A stretch of 36,400 nucleotides of DNA from contig CAIXCS010000163.1 of assembly GCA_903918025.1 (NCBI GenBank), positions 1 to 36,400 on the forward strand. Reading direction: 5' to 3'. Every line of letters starts with the position of its first letter. Position 1 is the stretch's first letter. A program made the translations under genes and the position numbers. Shown here piece after piece: positions 9,494-19,219 of the stretch. Source of the stretch: an uncultured Actinomycetes bacterium (GTDB taxonomy: Bacteria; Actinomycetota; Acidimicrobiia; Acidimicrobiales; RAAP-2). The notes under the pieces were generated by a model, which was not told the DNA's origin, did not search any database, and saw only the letters and a list, made by a program, of their open reading frames with translations.

Positions 9494-10005
9494 TGCGAGG
9501 AAAATGGGCAGCGGGGATCGCTCCAAAGCACTTCACGTGGATCTTCAAGGACAGCCTCGCCGTCAGCGAGCGTCCTGGAGGCTTCACCGCAAACCATCGT
9601 CGAGTTCGACGCCAAGAGGAAATTATTTGGCTCGAAAGTCAGCACTTCACCAAGATTGTCAGTCTTCTCGGAACTCCTCACAACCTCGCCGCCTACGACG
9701 AACACAAGTTGGCTTCCTCGAGTTTTGACATTCCGCTCATTGGCGACCCCCACGAGGCACTCCTCGCGTGCTTTCTGGAGCTCAATCGATCACTCGGAGC
9801 TGGAGCAAAGATCCTGCTCCACCATGATGAACTCTCCGATGTAACCCTTGGCGTCGTTGCGGGCTACCTCGTGTGGTCGCACAAAGCAAGTTCAGGACCT
9901 CAAGCAATCGCGATCACTGAACGGCTCACCACGCGTCCCCTTGGTCCGGTCGCTCGGACGCTCGTTGCCGCCTCCCTTGAACTCGAGCCCGCTCCTTCAG
10001 CGTGA
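9493..10005 (+). CDS. Uncharacterised protein with possible dual-specificity-phosphatase-like fold lacking the catalytic Cys/Arg
   Basis: Intact 170-aa ORF coupled to folP (TAATG) and folB. KIVSLLGTPHNLAAYDEHKLASSSFDIPLIGDPHEALLACFLELNRSLGAGAKILLHHDELSDVTLGVVAGYLVW has DSP-like layout by eye, but HHDELSDVT stands where HCx5R would be. Confidence 0.55.
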   Translation: MRGKWAAGIAPKHFTWIFKDSLAVSERPGGFTANHRRVRRQEEIIWLESQHFTKIVSLLGTPHNLAAYDEHKLASSSFDIPLIGDPHEALLACFLELNRSLGAGAKILLHHDELSDVTLGVVAGYLVWSHKASSGPQAIAITERLTTRPLGPVARTLVAASLELEPAPSA

Positions 10006-10364
10006 CGGATCAAGTCCACGTCACTGGGCTCAAAGTCCTTGGCATCTGCGGATGCCTTCCTCACGAACGAGTTGAGGCTCAACCGTTTCGAGTGGATCTC
10101 TCTGTCAGTTTGGACCTCGATCGAGCCGCCCAGACGGACGACCTCAACGAAACCGTGAATTACGCACTGCTTGCTGACGCCGCAGCAGCGTTGGTTGCAA
10201 CCGGTGCCTGCTACCTGGTTGAAGCCTTGGCAGATCGAATTGGTCTGGCCTGTCTCGCCATTGATGCCCGAATCACCGAAGCAACCGTCACCGTGACGAA
10301 ACTCCAGCCTCCAATCCCCTATGACGTAGAGGGTGTCGGCGTGACGAGAACCTGCACCCGGTGA
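10002..10364 (+). CDS. folB: Dihydroneopterin aldolase
   Basis: VTGLKVLGICGCLPHERVEAQPFRVDLSVSLD, DDLNETVNYALL, VTVTKLQPPIPYDVEGVGV. Confidence 0.93.
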   Translation: MTDQVHVTGLKVLGICGCLPHERVEAQPFRVDLSVSLDLDRAAQTDDLNETVNYALLADAAAALVATGACYLVEALADRIGLACLAIDARITEATVTVTKLQPPIPYDVEGVGVTRTCTR

Positions 10365-10828
10365 ACGAAGCGGTCAGAGCGTTCCTGTCCTTTGGGTCAA
10401 ATCTTGGTGACCGCAAGGCCTATCTCTCGAGAGGCATTGAGACACTCGGTGAGGCCATAGCCGTCATCGCAATTTCCCCGCTCTATGAGACTGCCCCTGT
10501 TGGTGGGGTCCCACAAGACAATTTCCTGAATGTGGTGGTCGAAGTCGACACGACCTTGGAACCCGACGCGCTGCTCGATCGATGCCAGGACCTTGAACGC
10601 GACGCTGCACGCATCCGGGGGGTTCGCTTTGGTCCTCGAACCCTTGATGTTGATGTGCTCCTCTATGGCGGATCAGTCATTGCTACCGAGCGGCTCACGG
10701 TGCCACATCCGCGCATGTGGGAACGACGTTTTGTCCTTGCTCCACTCCGCGATCTCGCTCCAGAACTCGTACCAGCGGAGATCTTTCTTGCTGCCGAGGG
10801 TGAGGTCGTCAAAATCGGTATGCTCTAG
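10361..10828 (+). CDS. folK: 2-amino-4-hydroxy-6-hydroxymethyldihydropteridine diphosphokinase
   Basis: FLSFGSNLGDRKAYL, SPLYETAPVGGVPQDNFLN, RFGPRTLDVDVLLYG, LTVPHPRMWERRFVLAPL. Confidence 0.95.
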   Translation: MNEAVRAFLSFGSNLGDRKAYLSRGIETLGEAIAVIAISPLYETAPVGGVPQDNFLNVVVEVDTTLEPDALLDRCQDLERDAARIRGVRFGPRTLDVDVLLYGGSVIATERLTVPHPRMWERRFVLAPLRDLAPELVPAEIFLAAEGEVVKIGML

Positions 10829-10885
10829 CCACTGGAGATTCCGGGGACCGGCACCGAATGGGCTGGATCACCACGAGGAGCACAG

Positions 10886-11665
10886 ATGACCCGAGTACGA
10901 ATTGTTGGCGCAGGCCGTGCTGGCACCTCATTTGCCGCAGCCTTCACTGCTGTTGGGTTCGATGTCGAACCACTGCTCCAGCGCGGCGATGACCTCACAC
11001 GTGCAGCGGAAGGCGTCGACGTCGTGCTGATTGCGACTCCAGACGCTGCTATTGGTGTCGTGGCTGCTGCGATAGATCCGCAGCCGAACACCGTGATGCT
11101 GCACCTGTCTGGAGCCCAGACGCTCGCCTCATTGGCCAAGCATCCGCGCAGAGGTTCCATTCACCCCCTCCTCCCCCTGCCAAACGCCGAAATCGGTGCG
11201 GAGCGACTCCTCGGTGGAGCGACCTTTGCCGTTGCGGGCGACCCGGTAGCCCGAGAACTCGCCGAAGCCTTGGGTGGCCGTGTCGTCGATGTTGCCGATG
11301 ATGATCGTGCGACGTACCACGCTGCAGCTTGTGTGGCGGCCAATCACGTTGTTGGCTTACTTGGTCAAGTTGAGCGCCTTGCCCGGGGAATCGGCCTCGA
11401 TCTCGAGTGCTTCCTCGGGCTGACCCGAGCTGCTCTCGCAGACGTTTCGACGCTCGGACCACAACGAGCCTTGACCGGGCCGGCCGTTCGCGGTGACTGG
11501 GCAACGCTCGAGCGCCATCTCCTCGCCATCCCTGAAGAAGAGCGCCCTGCCTACGATGCTGGCGTCTCACTCGCCCTCCAACTCGCAACTGGGCTCCCAG
11601 GCCTCGGTTCAACCGTGGTCGTCGAGCCAGCGAGCGCTGTCGTGGCGGTCGACGCTGCTTCGTGA
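10886..11665 (+). CDS. Rossmann-fold oxidoreductase-like protein with DUF2520-type C-terminus
   Basis: VRIVGAGRAGTSFAAAF nucleotide-binding motif; HLSGAQTLASL, GSIHPLLPLPN, YHAAACVAANHVVGLLGQVERL; position just before panC as in other actinobacteria. Confidence 0.85.
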   Translation: MTRVRIVGAGRAGTSFAAAFTAVGFDVEPLLQRGDDLTRAAEGVDVVLIATPDAAIGVVAAAIDPQPNTVMLHLSGAQTLASLAKHPRRGSIHPLLPLPNAEIGAERLLGGATFAVAGDPVARELAEALGGRVVDVADDDRATYHAAACVAANHVVGLLGQVERLARGIGLDLECFLGLTRAALADVSTLGPQRALTGPAVRGDWATLERHLLAIPEEERPAYDAGVSLALQLATGLPGLGSTVVVEPASAVVAVDAAS

Positions 11666-12540
11666 AGACCCTCCTCACGTCGCTCAGTGAAGCGGCTGCT
11701 TGGTCAGCCGTTGCTCGTCGAGAAGGAAAACGAATTGGCCTCGTGCCGACAATGGGAGCGCTCCACGAGGGACACTGCTCGCTGATTGAACGGGCAGCGT
11801 TAGAGAACGACGTCGTCGTAGTCTCCATCTTCGTCAACCCACTGCAATTTGGGGACCCGAATGACCTTGATCGCTATCCCCGCTCGCTCGAAGCTGATTG
11901 CCTTCTTGCAGAGCGGAGCGGAGCGACCGTCATCGTGGCTCCAGAGGTTGCTGAGCTCTATCCAACGTGGCCGAATCCGCCAGAGACGTCGGTCACCGTT
12001 GGCCGACTCGGCACGCTCTTTGAAGGCGCCTCTCGCCCGGGACACTTCACCGGTGTTGCGACCATTGTCACCATGCTCCATCAGGCACTCCGCCCGATGA
12101 ACGCGTACTACGGCGAGAAGGACTTCCAGCAACTCACGATCCTGCGCCAAGTAGGTGCCGATCTTTGGTCGGGAGTTGCCGTGCGCGGCTGTCCCATTGT
12201 TCGCGAAGACGATGGACTCGCGATGTCGAGCCGCAATGTTCGACTCTCGAGTGAAGCCAGAATCGCTGCGCGGGTCCTGTCGAAGAGTCTCGCCGTTGCA
12301 GCCAATGCGGTTGAGCAGCATCCCGAAATCGCCGTTGCCGATCTCGAGGCTGTCGTCGTTGATGCGCTCGGTTTCGGAGGAGAACTGGTCGAGCCTGACT
12401 ACGCTGTCGTCGTCGACGCGTCGACGCTCGAGCGGTGGAGTGGTCGAATCATTCTCGGCCAGGTTCGCCTTCTGGTGGCGGCCGTTGTCGGCGGAGTTCG
12501 GCTCCTCGACAATTCCGATCTCACGCCACTGCCGTCCTGA
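11662..12540 (+). CDS. panC: Pantoate-beta-alanine ligase
   Basis: GLVPTMGALHEGHCSLIERA, VVVSIFVNPLQFGDPNDLDRYPR, YYGEKDFQQL, MSSRNVRLS. Confidence 0.96.
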   Translation: MKTLLTSLSEAAAWSAVARREGKRIGLVPTMGALHEGHCSLIERAALENDVVVVSIFVNPLQFGDPNDLDRYPRSLEADCLLAERSGATVIVAPEVAELYPTWPNPPETSVTVGRLGTLFEGASRPGHFTGVATIVTMLHQALRPMNAYYGEKDFQQLTILRQVGADLWSGVAVRGCPIVREDDGLAMSSRNVRLSSEARIAARVLSKSLAVAANAVEQHPEIAVADLEAVVVDALGFGGELVEPDYAVVVDASTLERWSGRIILGQVRLLVAAVVGGVRLLDNSDLTPLPS

Positions 12541-12557
12541 CAGAAGTGAGCGCATCT

Positions 12558-14168
12558 ATGCCAGCCGAAAAGAAGCACTTCGATGTCATCGTGCTCGGCA
12601 GCGGCGTGGCCGGTCTCTCCGCAGCAGTTCGTCTCGCGGGACCTACTGGCGGTGGCCTTTCCGTCTGCATTGTGACGAAGGGCGATCTTTCCCAATCAGC
12701 GACCGCATGGGCACAAGGTGGCGTCGCAGCGGTCCTTGGAGGCGATGAGGACTCAACTGACCTCCACCTCGCCGACACACTCGCCGCTGGTGCGGGGCTC
12801 TGTGATGTCGATGCGGTTCGAGTTCTCGTCGATGAGGGCCCCCTGTGCGTCCAAGAGCTCATCGCACTTGGCGCTGAGTTTGATCGTGAGATTTCGGGGA
12901 ACTTGAGCCTCGCCAGAGAAGGAGGCCACTCTCGGGCACGCGTCGTGCACGCGGGTGGTGCTGCGACGGGTCACGAGGTTGAACGCGCACTCGTCGATGC
13001 GATTCGCGCCTCGGCATCTGCAATCTACGAGCACGTCTTCGCCCTTGACCTGCTCGTTGAACATAACTCCTGCATTGGGGTCCGCGTGCTCGACCAAGGG
13101 GAAGTCCTTGAGTTGCGAGCCGACCAAACGATCCTCGCGACCGGAGGTGCCGGGCAGGTGTTTGCGGTGACAACCAATCCAAGCGAAGCAACAGGCGACG
13201 GGCTCGCCATGGCAATGAGAGCCAACGTTGCCGTCGCCGATGTGGAGTTCATGCAGTTCCACCCGACCGCCCTCCACCACCCAGCCATGCCTCGTCCACT
13301 GTTGTCCGAGGCGCTCCGCGGCCACGGAGCGATTCTCCGAGACCAAAAGGGCGAGCAATTCGTTGACGAATTAGCACCGCGTGATGTGGTGTCTCGAGCA
13401 ATGGCCGCAAGGATGGCAGAAGAAGGAAGCGACCATTTGTGGCTTGATGCAACAGGTCTCGAGCAGTTCTCTCGACGATTCCCAACGCTTGCTGCGTCGC
13501 TCAAGGCAATTGAACTCGACCCTTCGGTCTCTTGGATCCCCATCGCTCCGGCAGCGCATCATCTCGCTGGTGGCGTCATGACCGACCTCGACGGGGCGAC
13601 CTCACTCGACGGCCTCTCGGCTGCTGGCGAGGTGGCCTGTTCAGGAGTGCACGGAGCAAACCGCCTAGCTTCGAATTCTCTCCTCGAGGGAATGGTGTTC
13701 GGCGCACGAGTTGCTGATCGGATCCTCCACGGAGGACGGCATGCCGAGGCAACCGGCGTCATGGTGAGCCTTCTCGAACCCGAGGCGGCGGAGATTCCGG
13801 CGACAATCCTCCACCTCCCCGCCTCTACCCGTCCAGACACCCTCCAGGGAGACGGCGGGTTAGATGTTGCTGCCCTCCGAGAACGCTTGCAGCGAGCCAT
13901 GACCCATGGTGCCGGGGTCGTTCGAACTGAAGCGTCACTTCGAGGGGCGCAGGCAACGGTTGATCAGATCGACGCGGAACTTCGAGAGCATGGACGGCTT
14001 GAAGCCGCAACGGTGGAGTTGTGCAATCTCTTGACCGTTGCCCGAGGGCTCCTGATGGCGGCAATTTCTCGCACGGAGAGCAGGGGAAATCATGCTCGAG
14101 CTGAATTCTTCTCGTCCGATCCCTCGTGGCGGAGACGGCAGATTCTCCTTGAAGAGGATGAAGCGTGA
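12558..14168 (+). CDS. nadB: L-aspartate oxidase
   Basis: FDVIVLGSGVAGLSAAVRL FAD motif, SATAWAQGGVAAVL, EFMQFHPTALHH, HHLAGGVMTDLDG, GEVACSGVHGANRLASNSLLEGMVFG. ATG 12558 preferred over the open upstream extension. Confidence 0.95.
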   Translation: MPAEKKHFDVIVLGSGVAGLSAAVRLAGPTGGGLSVCIVTKGDLSQSATAWAQGGVAAVLGGDEDSTDLHLADTLAAGAGLCDVDAVRVLVDEGPLCVQELIALGAEFDREISGNLSLAREGGHSRARVVHAGGAATGHEVERALVDAIRASASAIYEHVFALDLLVEHNSCIGVRVLDQGEVLELRADQTILATGGAGQVFAVTTNPSEATGDGLAMAMRANVAVADVEFMQFHPTALHHPAMPRPLLSEALRGHGAILRDQKGEQFVDELAPRDVVSRAMAARMAEEGSDHLWLDATGLEQFSRRFPTLAASLKAIELDPSVSWIPIAPAAHHLAGGVMTDLDGATSLDGLSAAGEVACSGVHGANRLASNSLLEGMVFGARVADRILHGGRHAEATGVMVSLLEPEAAEIPATILHLPASTRPDTLQGDGGLDVAALRERLQRAMTHGAGVVRTEASLRGAQATVDQIDAELREHGRLEAATVELCNLLTVARGLLMAAISRTESRGNHARAEFFSSDPSWRRRQILLEEDEA

Positions 14169-15049
14169 TCGGTCCAGTGAGCCCCGAGGCGTTTCAGCAA
14201 GTGGTCGATGACGCAGTGCTCCGTGCACTTCGTGAAGACCTCGACGAGCGCGGCGACGTCACTGCCGCTCTCGTGAGCGAGGAAGCCATCGGGACCCTGC
14301 GGATTGTTGGCCGAGAAGACGGAGTCGTCGCCGGAGCGGCATGCGCCATCGCTGCATTCCAACTGGTCGATCCCACCCTGGCCATTGACTGGAACTGTCC
14401 AGACGGGACGGTCATTCAACCGGGGTCAGTGATCGCTGAGATTCACGGCTCGTTTCGTTCAATCCTGACGGCGGAGCGAACGGCGCTCAATTTTCTTGGC
14501 CACCTCTCGGGAGTAGCAACAACAACCGCACGGTTCGTTGGAGTCGTCACCTCGGCAAATCCACACTGCGTGGTGCTTGACACGAGGAAGACGACGCCGC
14601 TCTTACGCGTTCTTGAGAAAGCAGCAGTTGTGGCAGGGGGAGGCGCCAATCACCGGTTCGGTCTCTCTGATGCCATTCTGATCAAGGACAACCATCTAGG
14701 TGCCATGACCATCACTGAAGGCGTTGAACGGTCAAGAGTGCTCCACCCTTCGCTTCCGATTGAGGTCGAGTGCGACACGACCGACCAAGCACTTGAGGCA
14801 GTTGCGGCCGGGGCCGAAGCAGTACTGCTCGACAACATGGATGCAGAGGCCGTCGCACGCTCCGTCGCTGCGATTCGAGCAGCAGGCGGGATCTCGACTC
14901 GAATTGAAGTTTCAGGGGGCGTGAACCTCGTCACCGCCGCCGGACTTGCCGCAGCAGGTGCTGACTGCATTTCAATCGGTGCCTTGACCCATTCATCGGT
15001 GGTCATTGACTTTGGTCTTGATCTCGTCCGTGGGACCCCTACCAACTGA
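14165..15049 (+). CDS. nadC: Nicotinate-nucleotide diphosphorylase (carboxylating)
   Basis: ALREDLDERGDVTAALV, ERTALNFLGHLSGVATTTA, LDTRKTTPLLRVLEKAAVVAGGGANHRFGLSDAILIKDNH, EVECDTTDQALEA. Confidence 0.96.
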   Translation: MIGPVSPEAFQQVVDDAVLRALREDLDERGDVTAALVSEEAIGTLRIVGREDGVVAGAACAIAAFQLVDPTLAIDWNCPDGTVIQPGSVIAEIHGSFRSILTAERTALNFLGHLSGVATTTARFVGVVTSANPHCVVLDTRKTTPLLRVLEKAAVVAGGGANHRFGLSDAILIKDNHLGAMTITEGVERSRVLHPSLPIEVECDTTDQALEAVAAGAEAVLLDNMDAEAVARSVAAIRAAGGISTRIEVSGGVNLVTAAGLAAAGADCISIGALTHSSVVIDFGLDLVRGTPTN

Positions 15050-15062
15050 GGGAGAATGTCGC

Positions 15063-15908
15063 ATGCTCGTAAGCATTGATGTCGGCAATACCGAAACGGT
15101 CATCGGCCTCTACCGAGAGGACGGTGATGCAACGCTCCGTCCCGAGGGCGCCGTTGGCTACGGGCTCGCCTCGTCCAAAGAGGCCGAGCGAGGCCTCACC
15201 CACCACTGGCGCCTCTCAACCGTGCCGACGCGTACCCCAGATGAACATGCAGTCCTACTCGCCCAGCTGCTTGATCTTGAAGGGATGGAGCTTGATTCAA
15301 CCGCAACGGGCATTGCAATCTGCTCATCGGTTCCCTCCGTCACGACCTCGCTTCGCCGGATGGCTGACCGTTGGTTTCGAGAACTCCCGTGCCTTGTTGT
15401 TGGCCCAGGCGTAAAGACCGGGATGGCCGTCCGCTACGACAATCCGAAAGAAGTTGGCGCGGACAGGATCACTGATGCCGTTGGTGCCTTTGATCTCTAC
15501 GGCGGGCCAACGATCGTGGTTGACCTTGGAACGGCAACAACCATTGAAGTCATCAGTGCTGAGGGCGAGTACTTGGGTGGGGCAATCTCTCCCGGCGTTG
15601 CCATCAGCTTGGAAGCGCTCTACAGCCACGCTGCGGCACTTCGTTCAGTGGAGCTCGTGCAACCTCGGACCGTCATTGGCAGGTCAACCGCCGAATCCAT
15701 TCAATCCGGAGTCCTCTTTGGCTCTGCGGCGATGATCGACGGCATGTGTGCCCGGGTCGTCGAAGAGATTGGCGAGGCCACCGTTGTCGCAACTGGTGGT
15801 CTCTCGACGCTCATTGCTCCATTCTCCTCAGCCATTGACCATGTCGAACCATGGCTGACGCTTCATGGACTTCGCTGCATCTACGAGTACAACGAGCAGG
15901 GAGCCTGA
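15063..15908 (+). CDS. coaX: Type III pantothenate kinase
   Basis: LVSIDVGNTETVIGLY, GPGVKTGMAVRYDNPKEVGADRITDAVGAF, TIVVDLGTATTIEVISAEGEYLGGAISPGV. Confidence 0.95.
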   Translation: MLVSIDVGNTETVIGLYREDGDATLRPEGAVGYGLASSKEAERGLTHHWRLSTVPTRTPDEHAVLLAQLLDLEGMELDSTATGIAICSSVPSVTTSLRRMADRWFRELPCLVVGPGVKTGMAVRYDNPKEVGADRITDAVGAFDLYGGPTIVVDLGTATTIEVISAEGEYLGGAISPGVAISLEALYSHAAALRSVELVQPRTVIGRSTAESIQSGVLFGSAAMIDGMCARVVEEIGEATVVATGGLSTLIAPFSSAIDHVEPWLTLHGLRCIYEYNEQGA

Positions 15909-15909
15909 A

Positions 15910-17352
15910 GTGTCCATTCCGTATCGGTTTGACAAAGACACGAACGCCGGAGCGCTCGCTCAATCCTTCAACGACCTTGAGCCCGGTGCAGCTTCAGGGG
16001 TCATCGTCACCGTCGCAGGAAGAATCATGCTCAACCGGCCCCAGGGAAAGTTGAGTTTTGCCACGCTTCGCGACGAGACCGGCGAAGTCCAACTCTTTGG
16101 TCTGGCGTCTCGAACGACTGACTTTGAGGGACTCACCAAGGTCAACCTCGGCGACTGGGTAGGCGCCAAAGGAGAAGTAGTCCGGACGCGTCGAGGAGAA
16201 CTCTCTGTTCAAGTCGACGACTGGACGTTGCTCGCGGAAGCCCGTCGGAGTTTCGGCGACAAGTGGCGAGGAGTGTCTGATCACGATCTCAGGTATCGCC
16301 AACGCGAGGTGGACTTGTGGGCGAATCCACAGGTTCGGTCAACTCTGCAGGCTCGATCAAAGATCGTGCAGTCGATGCGCCAACGACTCTGGGCCGATGG
16401 GTACACCGAGGTCGAGACCCCAATCCTCCATCCAATTCCGGGCGGCGCAATTGCAAAGCCCTTTACGACGCACCACAACGCGCTCGACACCGAGTTCTAC
16501 CTTCGAATTGCGCCAGAGCTCTACTTGAAGCGCCTCGTCATTGGTGGATTTGAAAAGGTCTTTGAGATTGGTCGACTCTTTAGAAACGAAGGCATCAGCA
16601 CCCGTCACAATCCGGAATTCACCACGATCGAGCTCTACCGGGCCTACGCCGATTACGAGCAGATGATGGAACTCATTGAAGAGCTCGTCGCAGGTATCGC
16701 GATGGATGTGCTTGGAACGACCACGCTGACCTACCAAGACCGAGAGCTCGATCTCTCGACACCATGGCGGCGCGCAACAATCACGGAACTCATTGAGGAG
16801 GCGACCGGCAAGACCTTCACCGTCCACAGCGACCGGGCAGAACTCGTTGCCGCCCTTAACGAAGCAGGCGTAACGGCACAAGCGTCATGGGGAGAAGGTC
16901 GACTCCTCACCGAACTCTTCGAGGCAACTGCCGAGGCAGATCTCTGGCAGCCAACCTTCGTTCTTCACCATCCAAAAGAAGTTTCGCCACTCTCACGCAG
17001 CCACCGCGACGACCCGGCCATTACCGAACGTTTCGAAGCCTTCGTCGCTGGACGAGAACTCGTCAATGGGTTCTCTGAACTGGTTGATCCTGACGATCAG
17101 CGGTTGAGGTTTGAAGACCAGGCTGCCGCGCATGCTTCTGGCGATGACGAAGCAATGCTCGTTGACGAGGAGTATCTGCGGGCAATGGAGCACGGTCTTC
17201 CACCCACAGGTGGTCTCGGACTTGGCATTGATCGCCTCGTCATGCTGCTCACCAATACCGCCAATATTCGAGAGGTCATCGCCTTCCCGACGCTCAAGCC
17301 TGGACCGAATCAGCGCGCTGAGGTTGAAGCGCCCGAAAGCCCGTCCGAGTAG
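15910..17352 (+). CDS. lysS: Lysyl-tRNA synthetase, class II
   Basis: GRIMLNRPQGKLSFATLRDETGEVQLF OB fold; FEIGRLFRNEGISTRHNPEFTTIELYRAYADY motif 2; GLGLGIDRLVMLLT motif 3. GTG 15910 chosen as start. Confidence 0.94.
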   Translation: MSIPYRFDKDTNAGALAQSFNDLEPGAASGVIVTVAGRIMLNRPQGKLSFATLRDETGEVQLFGLASRTTDFEGLTKVNLGDWVGAKGEVVRTRRGELSVQVDDWTLLAEARRSFGDKWRGVSDHDLRYRQREVDLWANPQVRSTLQARSKIVQSMRQRLWADGYTEVETPILHPIPGGAIAKPFTTHHNALDTEFYLRIAPELYLKRLVIGGFEKVFEIGRLFRNEGISTRHNPEFTTIELYRAYADYEQMMELIEELVAGIAMDVLGTTTLTYQDRELDLSTPWRRATITELIEEATGKTFTVHSDRAELVAALNEAGVTAQASWGEGRLLTELFEATAEADLWQPTFVLHHPKEVSPLSRSHRDDPAITERFEAFVAGRELVNGFSELVDPDDQRLRFEDQAAAHASGDDEAMLVDEEYLRAMEHGLPPTGGLGLGIDRLVMLLTNTANIREVIAFPTLKPGPNQRAEVEAPESPSE

Positions 17353-17355
17353 CAG

Positions 17356-17389
17356 CTGCGAAAAGTCGCAGAGAAGCGCGAAGTCGCTT
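17356..17389. terminator. Two small tandem stem-loops between convergent genes; possible bidirectional terminator
   Basis: CTGCG-aaaagt-CGCAG (17356-17371) followed by AAGCG-cgaagt-CGCTT (17374-17389). Stems are only 5 bp and there is no clear T-tract. Confidence 0.3.
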
Positions 17390-18087
17390 CAGTCCGAGAG
17401 TCGCTCGAGCGACGCGACCTGCATCTCGCGTCGATCAACGAATCCCATCCGTTCATAGAGCGAGTGGGCACCCGGATTGGTTTCGGCGACATGCAAAAAC
17501 GACACCTCGCCCGCCTCACGCTCGAGAGCAACGAGATGACGAACGAGCGCCTCGGCCAGACCTTGTCCCCGAAAGGCCGGCAGCGTGCAGACCGCCGAAA
17601 TTTCTCTTGCGAAACCAACAGCAAATCTTTGGCCCGCCATGGCAACGAGGGTGCCCTCACGTCGAATCCCGAGGTAGGTGCCGAGTTCTACCGCTTTCGG
17701 AGCAAACGGACCTGGCTCGGTTTCAGAAACCAGCGCAAACATCTCCGGCGCATCATCTGAAGTAAGAACTACCGCTTCGTCACAAAAGCGCCCTTCAACG
17801 CCGGTTCCGAGCATCTGGTAGATCGAGCCACTGAAGGTCGTGACGAAACCCGGAGTCTCGGTCCCAAGATCAACGACTACCGCTACCGAGTCTCCAGGCT
17901 GGACGAGCGAAGCGAGGGAAAGAAATGCTGCAGGGTCACTTCGCTCACTGACCGCTGCAAACGGCGCGATCTCAGGTTGGAACCTGCAGATTTCATCATT
18001 TCCGAGTCGAAAGCGTCGGTGAGCTCCACGAAGCGAGAAGAGTGCTGGGTCATCAAGTGCCTGGACCTCAGTTGCCGTTAAGTCCAC
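17389..18087 (-). CDS. GNAT-family N-acetyltransferase
   Basis: ISAVCTLPAFRGQGLAEALVRHLVALERE acetyl-CoA motif; LHVAETNPGAHSLYERMGFVDRREMQV. Confidence 0.88.
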   Translation of the reverse strand: MDLTATEVQALDDPALFSLRGAHRRFRLGNDEICRFQPEIAPFAAVSERSDPAAFLSLASLVQPGDSVAVVVDLGTETPGFVTTFSGSIYQMLGTGVEGRFCDEAVVLTSDDAPEMFALVSETEPGPFAPKAVELGTYLGIRREGTLVAMAGQRFAVGFAREISAVCTLPAFRGQGLAEALVRHLVALEREAGEVSFLHVAETNPGAHSLYERMGFVDRREMQVASLERLSD

Positions 18088-18109
18088 GGACAGTGCTCAG
18101 CCGTGCTGC

Positions 18110-19090
18110 TCAGACGAGCGCTGGGAGATCGGAGAGCAAGAGTGCACCGAGGTTCACCATTCCTCTGGCCAGATCACTACTGGGAAGTGAAAGGGCGGCG
18201 ACACGAGCCTCATCGAGATAGCGATGTGCCTCTGCAACGGTTGCCGCAATGCCGGTCGACTGCTCGACCAATGAACGTGCCGCTTCACGCTCAACGTCAC
18301 TGAGTGGTGCACCGAGAATTGCGGCAAGCTCCGAACCAAGAACTGGATCCTGAAGAGCCACCAGCACGGGAAGGGTGTAGATCCCCTCAGCGAGATCCTG
18401 TCCTGCTGGCTTGCCGAGTTGGCCACTCGTTGCAGTGACGTCGAGCACATCGTCGCGCAGTTGGTACATCATCCCGAAGCTGTAGCCAAAAGTGGTGAGT
18501 GCTTCGGTCTGCTCGACCGAACGGCCAGCCGTGATCGCACCGACTCGACACGCAGTAGCCATAAGGGCTGCGGTCTTGCCACCAATCGCAACTCGGTAGT
18601 CCGCATCGGTGCGTTCTACCGAAAAGGCGGTTCGAACCTCGGACACTTGACCTTGGGTCAACAGCGCGAGCGTGTTGGCGATAACACTCGCCACCTCGGT
18701 GCCGAGATCGGCGGCGATGGCGGCTGATCTGGCGAGCAGGTAATCGCCGGCAACGATGGCGACCAGGTTTCCGTAGCGGGAGTTGACCGATTCAACGTTG
18801 CGGCGCATGACCGCTTCATCCATAACGTCATCGTGGTAGAGCGACGCAAGGTGAACGAGTTCGACCGATACCGCTCCCATGAGGTCGTCATCTGAAGCAG
18901 GCCATTCTCCAGAGGTCGCGGATGCGAGACCCAGCAGAGGTCGGAGGCGCTTGCCTCCTGCCTTAATGAGGTGTGTCGTGACCTCGTCAAGGAAGGCTTC
19001 GCCTGTTTCGACGCTGGTCGATAACAGCGGCTCAAGGCGCGCGAGATCGGCTTCAACCGAAGCAAGACCAAGTGCGTCAATCGGATTCAC
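18110..19090 (-). CDS. Polyprenyl (all-trans) diphosphate synthase
   Basis: GGKRLRPLL, LVHLASLYHDDVMDEAVMRRN (first DDxxD), GKTAALMATACRVGA, FGMMYQLRDDVLD (second Asp-rich motif). Confidence 0.93.
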   Translation of the reverse strand: MNPIDALGLASVEADLARLEPLLSTSVETGEAFLDEVTTHLIKAGGKRLRPLLGLASATSGEWPASDDDLMGAVSVELVHLASLYHDDVMDEAVMRRNVESVNSRYGNLVAIVAGDYLLARSAAIAADLGTEVASVIANTLALLTQGQVSEVRTAFSVERTDADYRVAIGGKTAALMATACRVGAITAGRSVEQTEALTTFGYSFGMMYQLRDDVLDVTATSGQLGKPAGQDLAEGIYTLPVLVALQDPVLGSELAAILGAPLSDVEREAARSLVEQSTGIAATVAEAHRYLDEARVAALSLPSSDLARGMVNLGALLLSDLPALV

Positions 19091-19219
19091 ACCACCACGA
19101 TAGGCGAGGTCGTCATGACCTCATCCGCTGAAGGGTGACTGAGGTGTCACCTTCGCGCGAGGGTTGCTTTCCACTACCCCCCGGTATGCTGAAGCAACGC
19201 AAGAGAAAGAGGGGCAGGC

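Noticed and set aside
11049-11837. 262-aa minus-strand ORF over the DUF2520 gene and panC
   Set aside because: Arg-rich nonsense-like translation antisense to two confident genes.
19140-19219. Promoter or ClgR-like operator upstream of clpC (ttgctt...tatgct; ttcgcgcgag)
   Set aside because: The spacer is only about 15 bp and the palindrome does not fit the operator consensus well.
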